Source: Thiococcus pfennigii (GTDB taxonomy: Bacteria > Pseudomonadota > Gammaproteobacteria > Chromatiales > Chromatiaceae). From it: a stretch of DNA of 64,000 nucleotides. Below are positions 51,405 through 58,873 of this stretch, in pieces. Numbering within the stretch: the stretch's first letter is position 1; each line of letters opens with the position of its first letter. The translations under genes and the position numbers were made by a program. The notes beneath the pieces were generated by a model. That model saw nothing but the letters and a program-made list of their open reading frames with translations. It was not told the origin of the DNA and ran no database searches. The stretch is from positions 17,310 through 81,309 of the forward strand of contig NZ_NRRW01000014.1 of NCBI RefSeq assembly GCF_016583835.1, given 5' to 3'.

Positions 51405-52114
51405 CGCACGCCGCCGAGGCGCTCCATCTGGGCGAGGATCCAGGCCACCCGGCGCTGGACATGGGGCGAGGGCCTGTTGACGCTGTAGCGCTCCGGGTTC
51501 GGCAGCACGGCGGCGAGCTGCGCCGCCTCCCGGGTCGTCAGGGTCGCCACCGGCCGCGAGAAGAAGCGCCGACTCGCCGCCCCGACCCCGTAGGTATCCG
51601 GGCCGAACTGGGCGATGTTGAGATAGATCTCCAGGATCCGCGTCTTCGTCAGCAGGCCCTCGAGCAACAGCGTGAACCAGGCCTCCAGGCCCTTGCGCAC
51701 ACCGCTGCGGCCGTGCCAGAGGAAGAGGTTCTTCGCGACCTGCTGGGAGAGGGTCGAGGCGCCGCGCAGGCGCCCGCCGGCCTGGTAGTCCTCCCAGGCG
51801 CGGCGCATCTGGACGAAATCGAAGCCGGCATGGTCCGGGAAGCGCTGATCCTCGGCGGCGACGACCGCCAAGGCCATGCCCTTCGGGATCTGCGCCCAGG
51901 GCACCCATTCGTGATGCACGAACGGGCGCGGCTCGCCGCGCCACCACGCGAGGAGCCGGTGCTGGACGATCACCGACGAGGTCGGTGGATCGACCCAGCG
52001 CAGCGCGACGACCGGCGCCACCGAGGCGGTGCAAAGGAGCGCGAGGCCCGCCAACAGGCTCAGCGACAACCGCCTCAGAAGGCCACGCGAGCGACGCGTA
52101 CGACGGCGCGCCAT
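51386..52114 (-). CDS. mtgA: monofunctional peptidoglycan glycosyltransferase MtgA
   Basis: Polymerises lipid II into glycan strands. 242 residues: N-terminal membrane anchor (LLRRLSLSLLAGLALLCTASVAPVVALRW), then the GT51 domain with the catalytic Glu in ALAVVAAEDQRFPDHAGFD, GASTLSQQVAKNLFLW, KGLEAWFTLLLEGLLTKTRILEIYLNIAQFGPDTYGVGAASRRFF and AAQLAAVLPNPERYS. No transpeptidase domain. The length is normal. Confidence 0.96.
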   Translation of the reverse strand: MARRRTRRSRGLLRRLSLSLLAGLALLCTASVAPVVALRWVDPPTSSVIVQHRLLAWWRGEPRPFVHHEWVPWAQIPKGMALAVVAAEDQRFPDHAGFDFVQMRRAWEDYQAGGRLRGASTLSQQVAKNLFLWHGRSGVRKGLEAWFTLLLEGLLTKTRILEIYLNIAQFGPDTYGVGAASRRFFSRPVATLTTREAAQLAAVLPNPERYSVNRPSPHVQRRVAWILAQMERLGGVRYLERL

Positions 52115-52418
52115 GACTCAGACGACGGCCGCGGCCGACTGGCCTGGCCGCCCTGCGCGCCCGGCCATCAGATCACCGTGCATCCGCCGAATCCGACCAT
52201 CGCGAAGCCCCTCCGATAAGCCCCATCGGGGACGAAGATAGCACGGAATCGCGCCCCGGCCGTCCCCCGGCAGACCCCGCGTGTGCGTCTCCAAACGGCA
52301 AAGAACTTGTCCGCAGACTGCAATCGGATCGTGCGACCATCCTGAGATCGCCGTATCCTTTCGGCTCCTCGAATGGCCGCCCGCACGATGCGTCGGTCGA
52401 CCCGGACACCCACTGCCC
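52115..52418. other. 304-base gap between mtgA and the acyltransferase gene
   Basis: Nothing gene-like seen. Short open frames here on both strands lack ribosome-binding sites and family character. It should contain the diverging promoters for mtgA and the acyltransferase pair, but no clear -35/-10 pair was found. Confidence 0.4.
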
Positions 52419-53279
52419 ATGCCGCAGCGCCAGAGCCGATCAGACACGAGCCGGTCCATCGTCCCGGAACGCTTCGGGCCGCACGCCCTCTGGCGCTGGC
52501 CGTTGGGACAGATGCCGCACCGCCATGACCGGATCCTCACCCGTCTGATCACGCGGCTCGCGCTGATGCAGATCGTCGAGGTCGCGCACTGGGAACGGCT
52601 CCTGCCGGCGCGTGATCCGTTCATCCTCGTCGCCAATCACGGCTCGCATCGCGAGGCCCTCTACCTCGCGGCCCTCTGCCTGCTGCTGCGCTCGGGCAAG
52701 CCGGTCAGGTTCCTCGCCGACTGGAACTTCCGCCTCTACCCGGGCGTCGGCTACCTCTACGAGCGCAGCGGCGCCATCACGGTCGCCCGCAAGCCAGCCA
52801 AGCCGCGGTTCCTCAACCGCTTCAAGGACCGCTTCGTACTGCCGACCTCGCCGCTCGACCAGGCCCGCGCGACACTCGCCGCCGGCGGCGCCGTCGGCCT
52901 GTTCCCCGAAGGCACGGTCAACCGCAGCGCGACGCACCTGCTGCGTGGCCGGCGAGGCGCTGCCCGTCTGTCGCTCGAACTCGGCGTCCCACTGCTGCCG
53001 GTCGGATTGCGCTTCGCGCGCTGTCGACGCGACGGGCGCCTCGACTCGAACGCCGCGTTGACCATCGAGGTCGGCATGCCGCTCCAACCCCCGACGGCCA
53101 TCGCGACGCCGACGCCGGCCTCGCTGCACGACTGGCATCGCCAGATGATGCTCGCGCTCGCATCCTTGTCGGGCAAGGTCTGGACGGGCGAAGATCGGGG
53201 CTGCGGCGCGCCACGAAACAGGTCCATCCATCCAATGTCCGGGCCGGCGAATCCTGCCCGAGGAGGCTCCGTATGTTGA
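52419..53279 (+). CDS. PlsC-like 1-acyl-glycerol-phosphate acyltransferase (LPLAT)
   Basis: 286 residues. LPLAT motif I is visible as ILVANHGSHREALYL (NHx4E variant of the usual NHx4D), motif II around RFLADWNFRLYPGVGYLYERSGAITV, and motif III as GLFPEGTVNRSATHLLRGRRGAARL. Transfers an acyl chain to a lyso-lipid hydroxyl. The ATG at 52419 (MPQRQSRSD) is used; longer in-frame starts are not family-like. Its stop overlaps the start of the next gene by 7 bases, so the two enzymes probably act on the same lipid, as OlsA and OlsB do for ornithine lipid. Confidence 0.8.
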   Translation: MPQRQSRSDTSRSIVPERFGPHALWRWPLGQMPHRHDRILTRLITRLALMQIVEVAHWERLLPARDPFILVANHGSHREALYLAALCLLLRSGKPVRFLADWNFRLYPGVGYLYERSGAITVARKPAKPRFLNRFKDRFVLPTSPLDQARATLAAGGAVGLFPEGTVNRSATHLLRGRRGAARLSLELGVPLLPVGLRFARCRRDGRLDSNAALTIEVGMPLQPPTAIATPTPASLHDWHRQMMLALASLSGKVWTGEDRGCGAPRNRSIHPMSGPANPARGGSVC

Positions 53280-53923
53280 ATAAGATCAGCGTCATGCGAG
53301 TCGCCGATACCACCATGCGGGAGCAGGCCCTGGCCGTGCTGCGCTCGACCTACCAGGACGAGAAGGCCTGGGTCGAGAGCGCCGAGAGCCAACTGCCGCT
53401 CACCGACCTGGAGGACCCGACCATCTCCTGGTTCGTCGCCGTGCGCCGCGACCAGCCGGCCGGCGTCTTGCGCGTCTACTACGAGCCACCGGTCCACCAG
53501 TACCGCGCCTACAAGGTCACCCTGCTCGATCCCCGCATCGATGTCGACCGCTTCCTGCAGACGAGCCGCATCGCCGAGATCGGCCGCTTCGCCATCGTGC
53601 CGGCCCAACGGCGCAATGTCCTGCTCGCCGTCGCCCTGATGCGCGCGGCCACCCGAGAGACCATCGAGCGCGGTTTCACCCACTACATCACCGACGTCTT
53701 CGAGAACGATCCCCACAGCCCCTACGGCTTCCACACCCGGGTCATGGGCTTCTCGCCGGTCGCGACGCACGACGACGGCGAACTGCGCTGCGACAGCCGG
53801 CGCATCACGCTGATCCTCGACCTGCGCGCCGCCTATCAGCGCCTGCGCCTGCGCCAGAGTTGGATCTTCCGCACCCTTACCGCCGACTGGGACGAAGGAC
53901 TGCACCGTCAACTCGCGCCCTGA
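53273..53923 (+). CDS. GNAT-fold N-acyltransferase, FeeM/OlsB-like
   Basis: 216 residues with a GNAT/autoinducer-synthase-like core: SWFVAVRRDQPAGVLRVYYEPP, then RIAEIGRFAIVPAQRRNVLLAVALMRAATRETIERGFTHYITDVFENDPHSPYGFHTRVMGF. Members of this group transfer fatty acyl groups from acyl-ACP to an amino group (long-chain N-acyl amino acids). AGGAGG lies 6-7 bases before the ATG at 53273, inside the end of the LPLAT gene. A plain acetyltransferase is the alternative. The product could be an aminolipid precursor. Confidence 0.65.
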   Translation: MLNKISVMRVADTTMREQALAVLRSTYQDEKAWVESAESQLPLTDLEDPTISWFVAVRRDQPAGVLRVYYEPPVHQYRAYKVTLLDPRIDVDRFLQTSRIAEIGRFAIVPAQRRNVLLAVALMRAATRETIERGFTHYITDVFENDPHSPYGFHTRVMGFSPVATHDDGELRCDSRRITLILDLRAAYQRLRLRQSWIFRTLTADWDEGLHRQLAP

Positions 53924-54258
53924 GGCCACGCCTGGGAGACAAGGCGCCACCCGAGTGGCGCGGACAGTCTCCAGCCGCCCGCCTCGATCGGCGGCTCAAC
54001 CCGGCGGTGAAGAGCGGTGAAGGGCGGCGTAGGTGTGCTGTGTAGGTACGGCTTCAGCCGCGACCGCCAGACGCCCAAGGCCCCGGCCTTCGTGCGGCTA
54101 AAGCCGCACCTACCGCGGGCCACCACCCGACAGCCTTGTGATCGCCCCTTTCCCGCGGGGTCGGCCGCTACCTGGTGACGCGGCGCTGGGCTCAGCAACC
54201 GCAGGACGGGGCCTTCGATCCAGCCAGCGCCGGGAAGCCCCCTGGGAGGGGGCTTGGG
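53924..54258. other. 335-base intergenic region with a REP pair
   Basis: No gene seen. It separates the convergent acyltransferase and bchP genes and contains the REP-like inverted pair at 54042-54113 and short GGTGAAG repeats around 54006-54024. Confidence 0.5.
54042..54113. repeat. REP-like inverted pair with GTAG heads
   Basis: One unit (54042-54063) reads GTAGGTACGGCTTCAGCCGC plus two bases; the second (54090-54113), on the opposite strand, reads GTAGGTGCGGCTTTAGCCGC plus four. Each is a small CGGCT/AGCCG hairpin headed by GTAG, the layout of REP sequences mobilised by TnpA-REP (RAYT) enzymes. The head-to-head pair resembles a BIME and lies between convergent genes. Confidence 0.6.
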
Positions 54259-55455
54259 TCAGACCTTCGCGAGACCCAGCAGGTGGGCGAGGTCCTTGAA
54301 GAAGATGCGGATGTGGGCACCCGGCTTCGCGCGCGCGAGACGCTTGTTCATGTAGGCGTCCCAGGTGATCTGCTGGATGTCCGGGTCGCGACAGAGGCTG
54401 ACGAAGCGCTCGCGGCGCTTGTCGCTGCTGTACCAGAACCGCTCCATCACGGCGAGGACCTGGAAGACGCGGCCATGGGCCTTCATGAACCGGGCGCGGG
54501 CCTGGGTCAAGGCCCGGGGATCACGGCTCTCGCAGAAGGCCGCGACCGCCTCGGCGGCCATCTGGCCACCGACCATCGCATAGTAGATGCCCTCGCCCGA
54601 GGCCGGGGCGACGACGCCGGCGGCATCGCCGGCCAGCAGCACGTTGCGGCCGTCGTCCCAGCGCGGCAGGGGCCGCAACGGCAGCGGCGCGCCCTCGCGG
54701 CGCAGGGTCTCGGCCTCGGCGAGCCCCGTCTCCTGGCGTAGCGCATCGACGGCGCCGCGCAGCGAGACACCCGCCTTGGCCGTGCCGACGCCGACGCTGA
54801 TCGTCTCGCCGTGCGGGAAGATCCAGGCATAGAAGTCCGGCGACAGGCGCCCCTGGTAGTAGACGTCGCAGCGGGTCGGCGAGAAGTCGGCGACATCGCT
54901 CGGCGTGCGCAGGATCTCGTGATAGGCGTTGACGGTGACCATGCCGGCGGCGCACGGGACGCACTGGCGGGCGACGCGCGAGCGGGCACCGTCGGCGCCA
55001 ATCACGGCCCGGGCGCGCACCTGGCGCAGCGACTCGTTGCCGGCGGCGTCGGTGACGCGGTAGTCGACGGTGACCTGCCCGTCATCGTCATGGTGCAGGC
55101 GCTCGAAGGTACCGGTCGCCCGCTCGGCCCCGACCTGGACCGCACGGGCGCGCAGCCATTCGTCGAAGACATCGCGATCGACCATGCCGACATAGCCGCC
55201 GTCGATCGGCATGTCGACCTTGCGCCCGGCCGGCGAGACCATCCGGGCGCTCGTGACGCGGGCCGCGAGCAGCGACTCGGGGATCGCGAAGTCGCGGATC
55301 AGGCGCGGCGGGATCGCCCCGCCGCAGGGCTTGATGCGCCCGTCGCGGTCGAGCATCAGCACCCGCCGCCCAGCCCGCGCCAGCTCGGTGGCCGCCGTCG
55401 CCCCGGCCGGCCCGCCACCGACTACCACCGCCTCGTAGGATTCCAGATTGCTCAT
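54259..55455 (-). CDS. bchP: geranylgeranyl diphosphate/bacteriochlorophyll reductase BchP
   Basis: FAD-dependent reductase that reduces the geranylgeranyl side chain of bacteriochlorophyll to phytyl. 398 residues: FAD motif EAVVVGGGPAGATAATELARAG, LDRDGRIKPCGGAIPPRLI, VIGADGARSRVARQ, PDFYAWIFPHGETISVGVGTA, NVLLAGDAAGVVAPASGEGIYYAMVGGQMAAEA and the C-terminal YMNKRLARAKPG. It follows bchG after 72 bases on the same strand, pairing two consecutive late steps of bacteriochlorophyll a synthesis. Direct evidence that the organism is a phototroph or descended from one. Confidence 0.95.
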   Translation of the reverse strand: MSNLESYEAVVVGGGPAGATAATELARAGRRVLMLDRDGRIKPCGGAIPPRLIRDFAIPESLLAARVTSARMVSPAGRKVDMPIDGGYVGMVDRDVFDEWLRARAVQVGAERATGTFERLHHDDDGQVTVDYRVTDAAGNESLRQVRARAVIGADGARSRVARQCVPCAAGMVTVNAYHEILRTPSDVADFSPTRCDVYYQGRLSPDFYAWIFPHGETISVGVGTAKAGVSLRGAVDALRQETGLAEAETLRREGAPLPLRPLPRWDDGRNVLLAGDAAGVVAPASGEGIYYAMVGGQMAAEAVAAFCESRDPRALTQARARFMKAHGRVFQVLAVMERFWYSSDKRRERFVSLCRDPDIQQITWDAYMNKRLARAKPGAHIRIFFKDLAHLLGLAKV

Positions 55456-55527
55456 CGCTGCCCCGTTCGCTTCGGGCGTGCCCAGTCGCCGCCGTCGCTG
55501 TCGTTGACGTTGTCCGCGCCGTACCGC

Positions 55528-56442
55528 TCAGCCGGCCGCAGCCATGCGCAGCGCCCAGGCGCTGATCATCATGCCGCTGACGTAGAGGGTGATGCCGGTC
55601 GCGTTGTACCAGGGGGCCAGTTCGCGCGGGCGCTCGAGCAGCCGCACCATCAGGACCACCTGAGCGGCGAGGACCGCGGCGACCCCAGCGGCGTGCCAGG
55701 GCTGGCCCCAGGCCACCAGCAGCGCGATGACGACCACCTGCGGCAGCGCCATCACCCAGCAGGCCAGTCGCGCGGCCCGCGCGACCCCCAATTGCACCGG
55801 CAGCGAGCGCAGCCCCATCTGGCGATCGCCCTCCACCGATTTGAAGTCGTTGAGGGTCATGATGCCGTGCGCGCCGATGCTGTAGAGACCGGCCAGCACC
55901 AGGCTCTGCCAACCCGGCATGGCCCCGCCCAGCATCAGCGCCGAACCCGTGACCCAGGCGAGACCCTCGTAGGAGAAGCCGACCGCGGCGTTGCCCCACC
56001 AGCCGTTGCGTTTCAGGCGCAGCGGCGGTGCGCTGTAGGCCCAGGCGAGGACGACGCCGACCGCCGTGGCGCCGAGCACCCAAGGCCCGAGGAAGGCCGA
56101 GACCGCGAGCGTCAGCAGGCTGAAGAGGATCGACAGATAGAGCCCCCAGCGGCCCGGGATGCGACCCGACGGGATCGGGCGGTCGGGCTCGTTGATCGCA
56201 TCGACGTGGCGGTCGAACCAGTCGTTGATGACCTGGCTGGTCCCGCAGGCGAGCGGCCCGGCCAGGATCACGCCAACGAGGAGCAACCACCAGCGCCCGT
56301 CGAGCGACACGCCCGAGGCGACCATCCCGCAGGCGAAGGCCCACATCGGTGGGAACCAGGTCACCGGGTGGAGCACCTCCGCGATCGCCGCGGGGCTCGG
56401 CAGGCGCGCTGGCGCGGCTGGCTTGGCAAGGGAGTCGGTCAT
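55528..56442 (-). CDS. bchG: bacteriochlorophyll a synthase BchG
   Basis: UbiA-family membrane prenyltransferase that esterifies bacteriochlorophyllide with geranylgeranyl diphosphate. 304 residues, about 8 helices. The prenyl-diphosphate motif is INDWFDRHVDAINEPDRPIPSGRI; the second is LNDFKSVEGDRQMGLRSLPVQLG; HPVTWFPPMWAFACG at the N-terminus is typical of ChlG/BchG. The ATG at 56442 (MTDSLAKPAAPARL) is chosen over a TTG 36 bases upstream. It is followed by bchP. Confidence 0.96.
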   Translation of the reverse strand: MTDSLAKPAAPARLPSPAAIAEVLHPVTWFPPMWAFACGMVASGVSLDGRWWLLLVGVILAGPLACGTSQVINDWFDRHVDAINEPDRPIPSGRIPGRWGLYLSILFSLLTLAVSAFLGPWVLGATAVGVVLAWAYSAPPLRLKRNGWWGNAAVGFSYEGLAWVTGSALMLGGAMPGWQSLVLAGLYSIGAHGIMTLNDFKSVEGDRQMGLRSLPVQLGVARAARLACWVMALPQVVVIALLVAWGQPWHAAGVAAVLAAQVVLMVRLLERPRELAPWYNATGITLYVSGMMISAWALRMAAAG

Positions 56443-56449
56443 CCGGAAA

Positions 56450-56478
56450 AAGGTACCCGTCAACCCATCCACCGTCAA
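56450..56478 (-). promoter_or_regulatory. possible bchG promoter
   Basis: On the minus strand: TTGACG (56473-56478), 17 bases, TACCTT (56450-56455). The -10 ends 7 bases before the ATG, so if it is real the mRNA would be leaderless or nearly so. TTGACGG is directly repeated within the spacer. No TGT-N12-ACA (CrtJ/PpsR) site was found here. Confidence 0.25.
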
Positions 56479-56633
56479 CTCGGTTTTACGCCCCCGGCGA
56501 TCCTGGGGGATTGGATTGCGACACGACTTGGACTAATTTGTTGCCGACCCTTGACCACTGGAGCAGACGCGACCTCTCCCGGCGACTCGTGGGCATGCCA
56601 GGCGCCGACCTCCATCGTCTTGAAGTAGACCCC

Positions 56634-58721
56634 ATGCCAGCGCGTACCTACTCGACCCGCCCCGGGACCTGGAATCAGGCCGGCGCCGTATTCCTGCCCG
56701 ACGGCGTCAACTTCTGCGTCTTCTCCCGCCACGCCACCCGCGTGGAACTGCTCCTGTTCGAGCGCGACGACAGCCCCGAGCCGTTTCAGGTCATCGCGTT
56801 GGACCCGACCGTCCACCGCACCTTCTTCTTCTGGCACGTCCTGGTCGAGGACCTGCCCGACGGCACCTACTACTGCTGGCGCGCCGCCGGCCCGCAGGAC
56901 ACCCAGTTCAGCGGCTGTCGCTTCGATCCCCGCAAGGCCCTGCTCGATCCCTGGGCGACGACCGTCAGCAGCCGTCTCTGGGAGCGCGCCAAGGCGTGCG
57001 ACGATCGGGACAACGTCGCCAACGCGATGCGCGCCCAGGCGGTGCGCGACCGCTACGATTGGGGCGGCGACCAGCCGCTGCACATCCCGCTGCAGGACGC
57101 GGTGATCTACGAACTGCATCTCGGCGGCTTCACCCGCGACCCGAGTTCGGGCGTTCACCACCCGGGCACCTTCTCCGGCCTGATCGAGAAGATCCCCTAC
57201 CTGCGCTCCCTCGGCATCACCCACGTCGAGTTGATGCCGCTGATGGCCTTCGACCCCCAGGACGTGCCGCCGCAGACGGCGGCCCTCGGCCTCGAGAACT
57301 ACTGGGGCTACAGCACCCACAGCTTCTTCGCCCCGCACCCGACCTACAGCGTCGTCCCGTCGCAGGCCCGCGACGAGTGCCGAGAGATGATCAAGGCCCT
57401 CCATGCGGCCGGGATCGGCGTGATCCTCGACGTGGTCTTCAACCACTCCGCCGAGGGCGGCGCCGAGGGCCCGACGATCAACTTCAAGGGCCTGAGCAAC
57501 GAGACCTTCTACCACCTCGACGTCCTCGACAAGCGCCGCTACCGCGACTACACGGGCTGCGGCAACACGATCAACTGCAACCACCCGATCGTCACCCGCT
57601 ACCTGCTCGACTGCCTGAACTACTGGGTCCGCGCGATGCACGTCGACGGTTTCCGCTTCGACCTGGCCAGCGCGCTGGCCCGCGGCGAAGACGGCACCCC
57701 GCAGTACCACGCCCCGGTCCTCTGGAGCACCGAACTCACCCCGGTCCTGGCCGAGACCCACCTGATCGCCGAGGCCTGGGACGCGACCGGGCTCTACCAG
57801 GTCGGGGACTTCCCGGGCTTTCGCTGGGCCGAGTGGAATGGCCGGTACCGCGACCTGATCCGCGCCTTCGTGCGCGGCGACAAGGGTCTGGTCTCCGAGG
57901 TCGCGACCCGCATCGCCGGCAGCAGCGACCTCTACCAGCACCGCAGCCGGCTGCCGTTCAACTCGATCAACTTCATCACCTGCCACGACGGCTTCAGCCT
58001 CTATGACCTGGTCAGCTACGAGGCCAAGCACAACGAAGCGAACGGCGAAGACAACCAGGACGGCCACGACCACAACCTGAGCTGGAACTGCGGTGTCGAG
58101 GGCGAGACCGACGACCCGGCGATCCGCGCGCTGAGGCGCCGACAGGCGATGAATCTGGTCGCGATCCTGATCATGAGCCAAGGGGTGCCGATGCTGCTCG
58201 CCGGCGACGAGGTGCTGCGCTCGAAGGGCGGCAACAACAACACCTACTGCCAGAACAACCGTCTGTCGTGGCTCGACTGGGGGCTGCTGGAGCGCAACCA
58301 CGAGATGCTCGACGTCGTGCGCGGCCTGATCGCGCTGCGCCGCCGCCACGCCAGCCTGCGACGCGCCCGCTTCCTGACCGGGCGGCCCGCGGAGGGGCAG
58401 TCGCTGCCCGACATCCGCTGGCATGGCCCGGACCTCGACGCCCCGCCCTGGGACGACCCGGAGGGTCAGACGCTGGCCTTCACCCTCGCCGGCACCCGGC
58501 CCGAGGAGGGGCCGCTGCACGCGATGCTGAACATGTCCCCCAACGAGGTCGCCTTCGCCCTGCCACCGCTGCCCGGCTACCGCTGGCACCTGGCCTTCGA
58601 CACCCTGCGCCAACCGCTGCCGCGCCCACCCGAGGACCAGCCACCGGTCGACAGCGATCGCTATGGGGTCGGGCCACACAGCGTCGCCCTCCTGGAGGGC
58701 CACCCGTTCCCGCCGAGTTGA
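56634..58721 (+). CDS. glgX: glycogen debranching enzyme GlgX (isoamylase type)
   Basis: GH13 enzyme that hydrolyses alpha-1,6 branches of limit-dextrin glycogen. 695 residues: N-terminal CBM48 (about 10-130, RPGTWNQAGAVFLPDGVNFCVFSRHA), then the catalytic barrel with DVVFNHSAEGG (about 266-276), GFRFDLASALAR (nucleophile Asp343), LIAEAWDATGLYQVG (Glu380) and FITCHDGFSLYDLVSY. The length fits GlgX/TreX. Monocistronic between diverging bchG and a convergent ATPase gene; no other glycogen gene is adjacent. Confidence 0.94.
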   Translation: MPARTYSTRPGTWNQAGAVFLPDGVNFCVFSRHATRVELLLFERDDSPEPFQVIALDPTVHRTFFFWHVLVEDLPDGTYYCWRAAGPQDTQFSGCRFDPRKALLDPWATTVSSRLWERAKACDDRDNVANAMRAQAVRDRYDWGGDQPLHIPLQDAVIYELHLGGFTRDPSSGVHHPGTFSGLIEKIPYLRSLGITHVELMPLMAFDPQDVPPQTAALGLENYWGYSTHSFFAPHPTYSVVPSQARDECREMIKALHAAGIGVILDVVFNHSAEGGAEGPTINFKGLSNETFYHLDVLDKRRYRDYTGCGNTINCNHPIVTRYLLDCLNYWVRAMHVDGFRFDLASALARGEDGTPQYHAPVLWSTELTPVLAETHLIAEAWDATGLYQVGDFPGFRWAEWNGRYRDLIRAFVRGDKGLVSEVATRIAGSSDLYQHRSRLPFNSINFITCHDGFSLYDLVSYEAKHNEANGEDNQDGHDHNLSWNCGVEGETDDPAIRALRRRQAMNLVAILIMSQGVPMLLAGDEVLRSKGGNNNTYCQNNRLSWLDWGLLERNHEMLDVVRGLIALRRRHASLRRARFLTGRPAEGQSLPDIRWHGPDLDAPPWDDPEGQTLAFTLAGTRPEEGPLHAMLNMSPNEVAFALPPLPGYRWHLAFDTLRQPLPRPPEDQPPVDSDRYGVGPHSVALLEGHPFPPS

Positions 58722-58873
58722 CGGGCACGACCGGGCGGACAGGCCGCAACCCCCCCGTTCGTCGCCCGCGACGCGCGATGCGGACTCGGCCATCGACGAC
58801 CCGCGGGCGACCCGCCGCGATGCGGCACACGGCGAACGCCGACCTCGTCGGCGCCCGCCGGGCGGCCGAATCC

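Noticed and set aside
56443..56633. Searched the bchG-glgX gap for a CrtJ/PpsR site (TGT-N12-ACA)
   Set aside because: Only TGT-N12-ACC was found near 56539; one half is incomplete, so not reported as a site.
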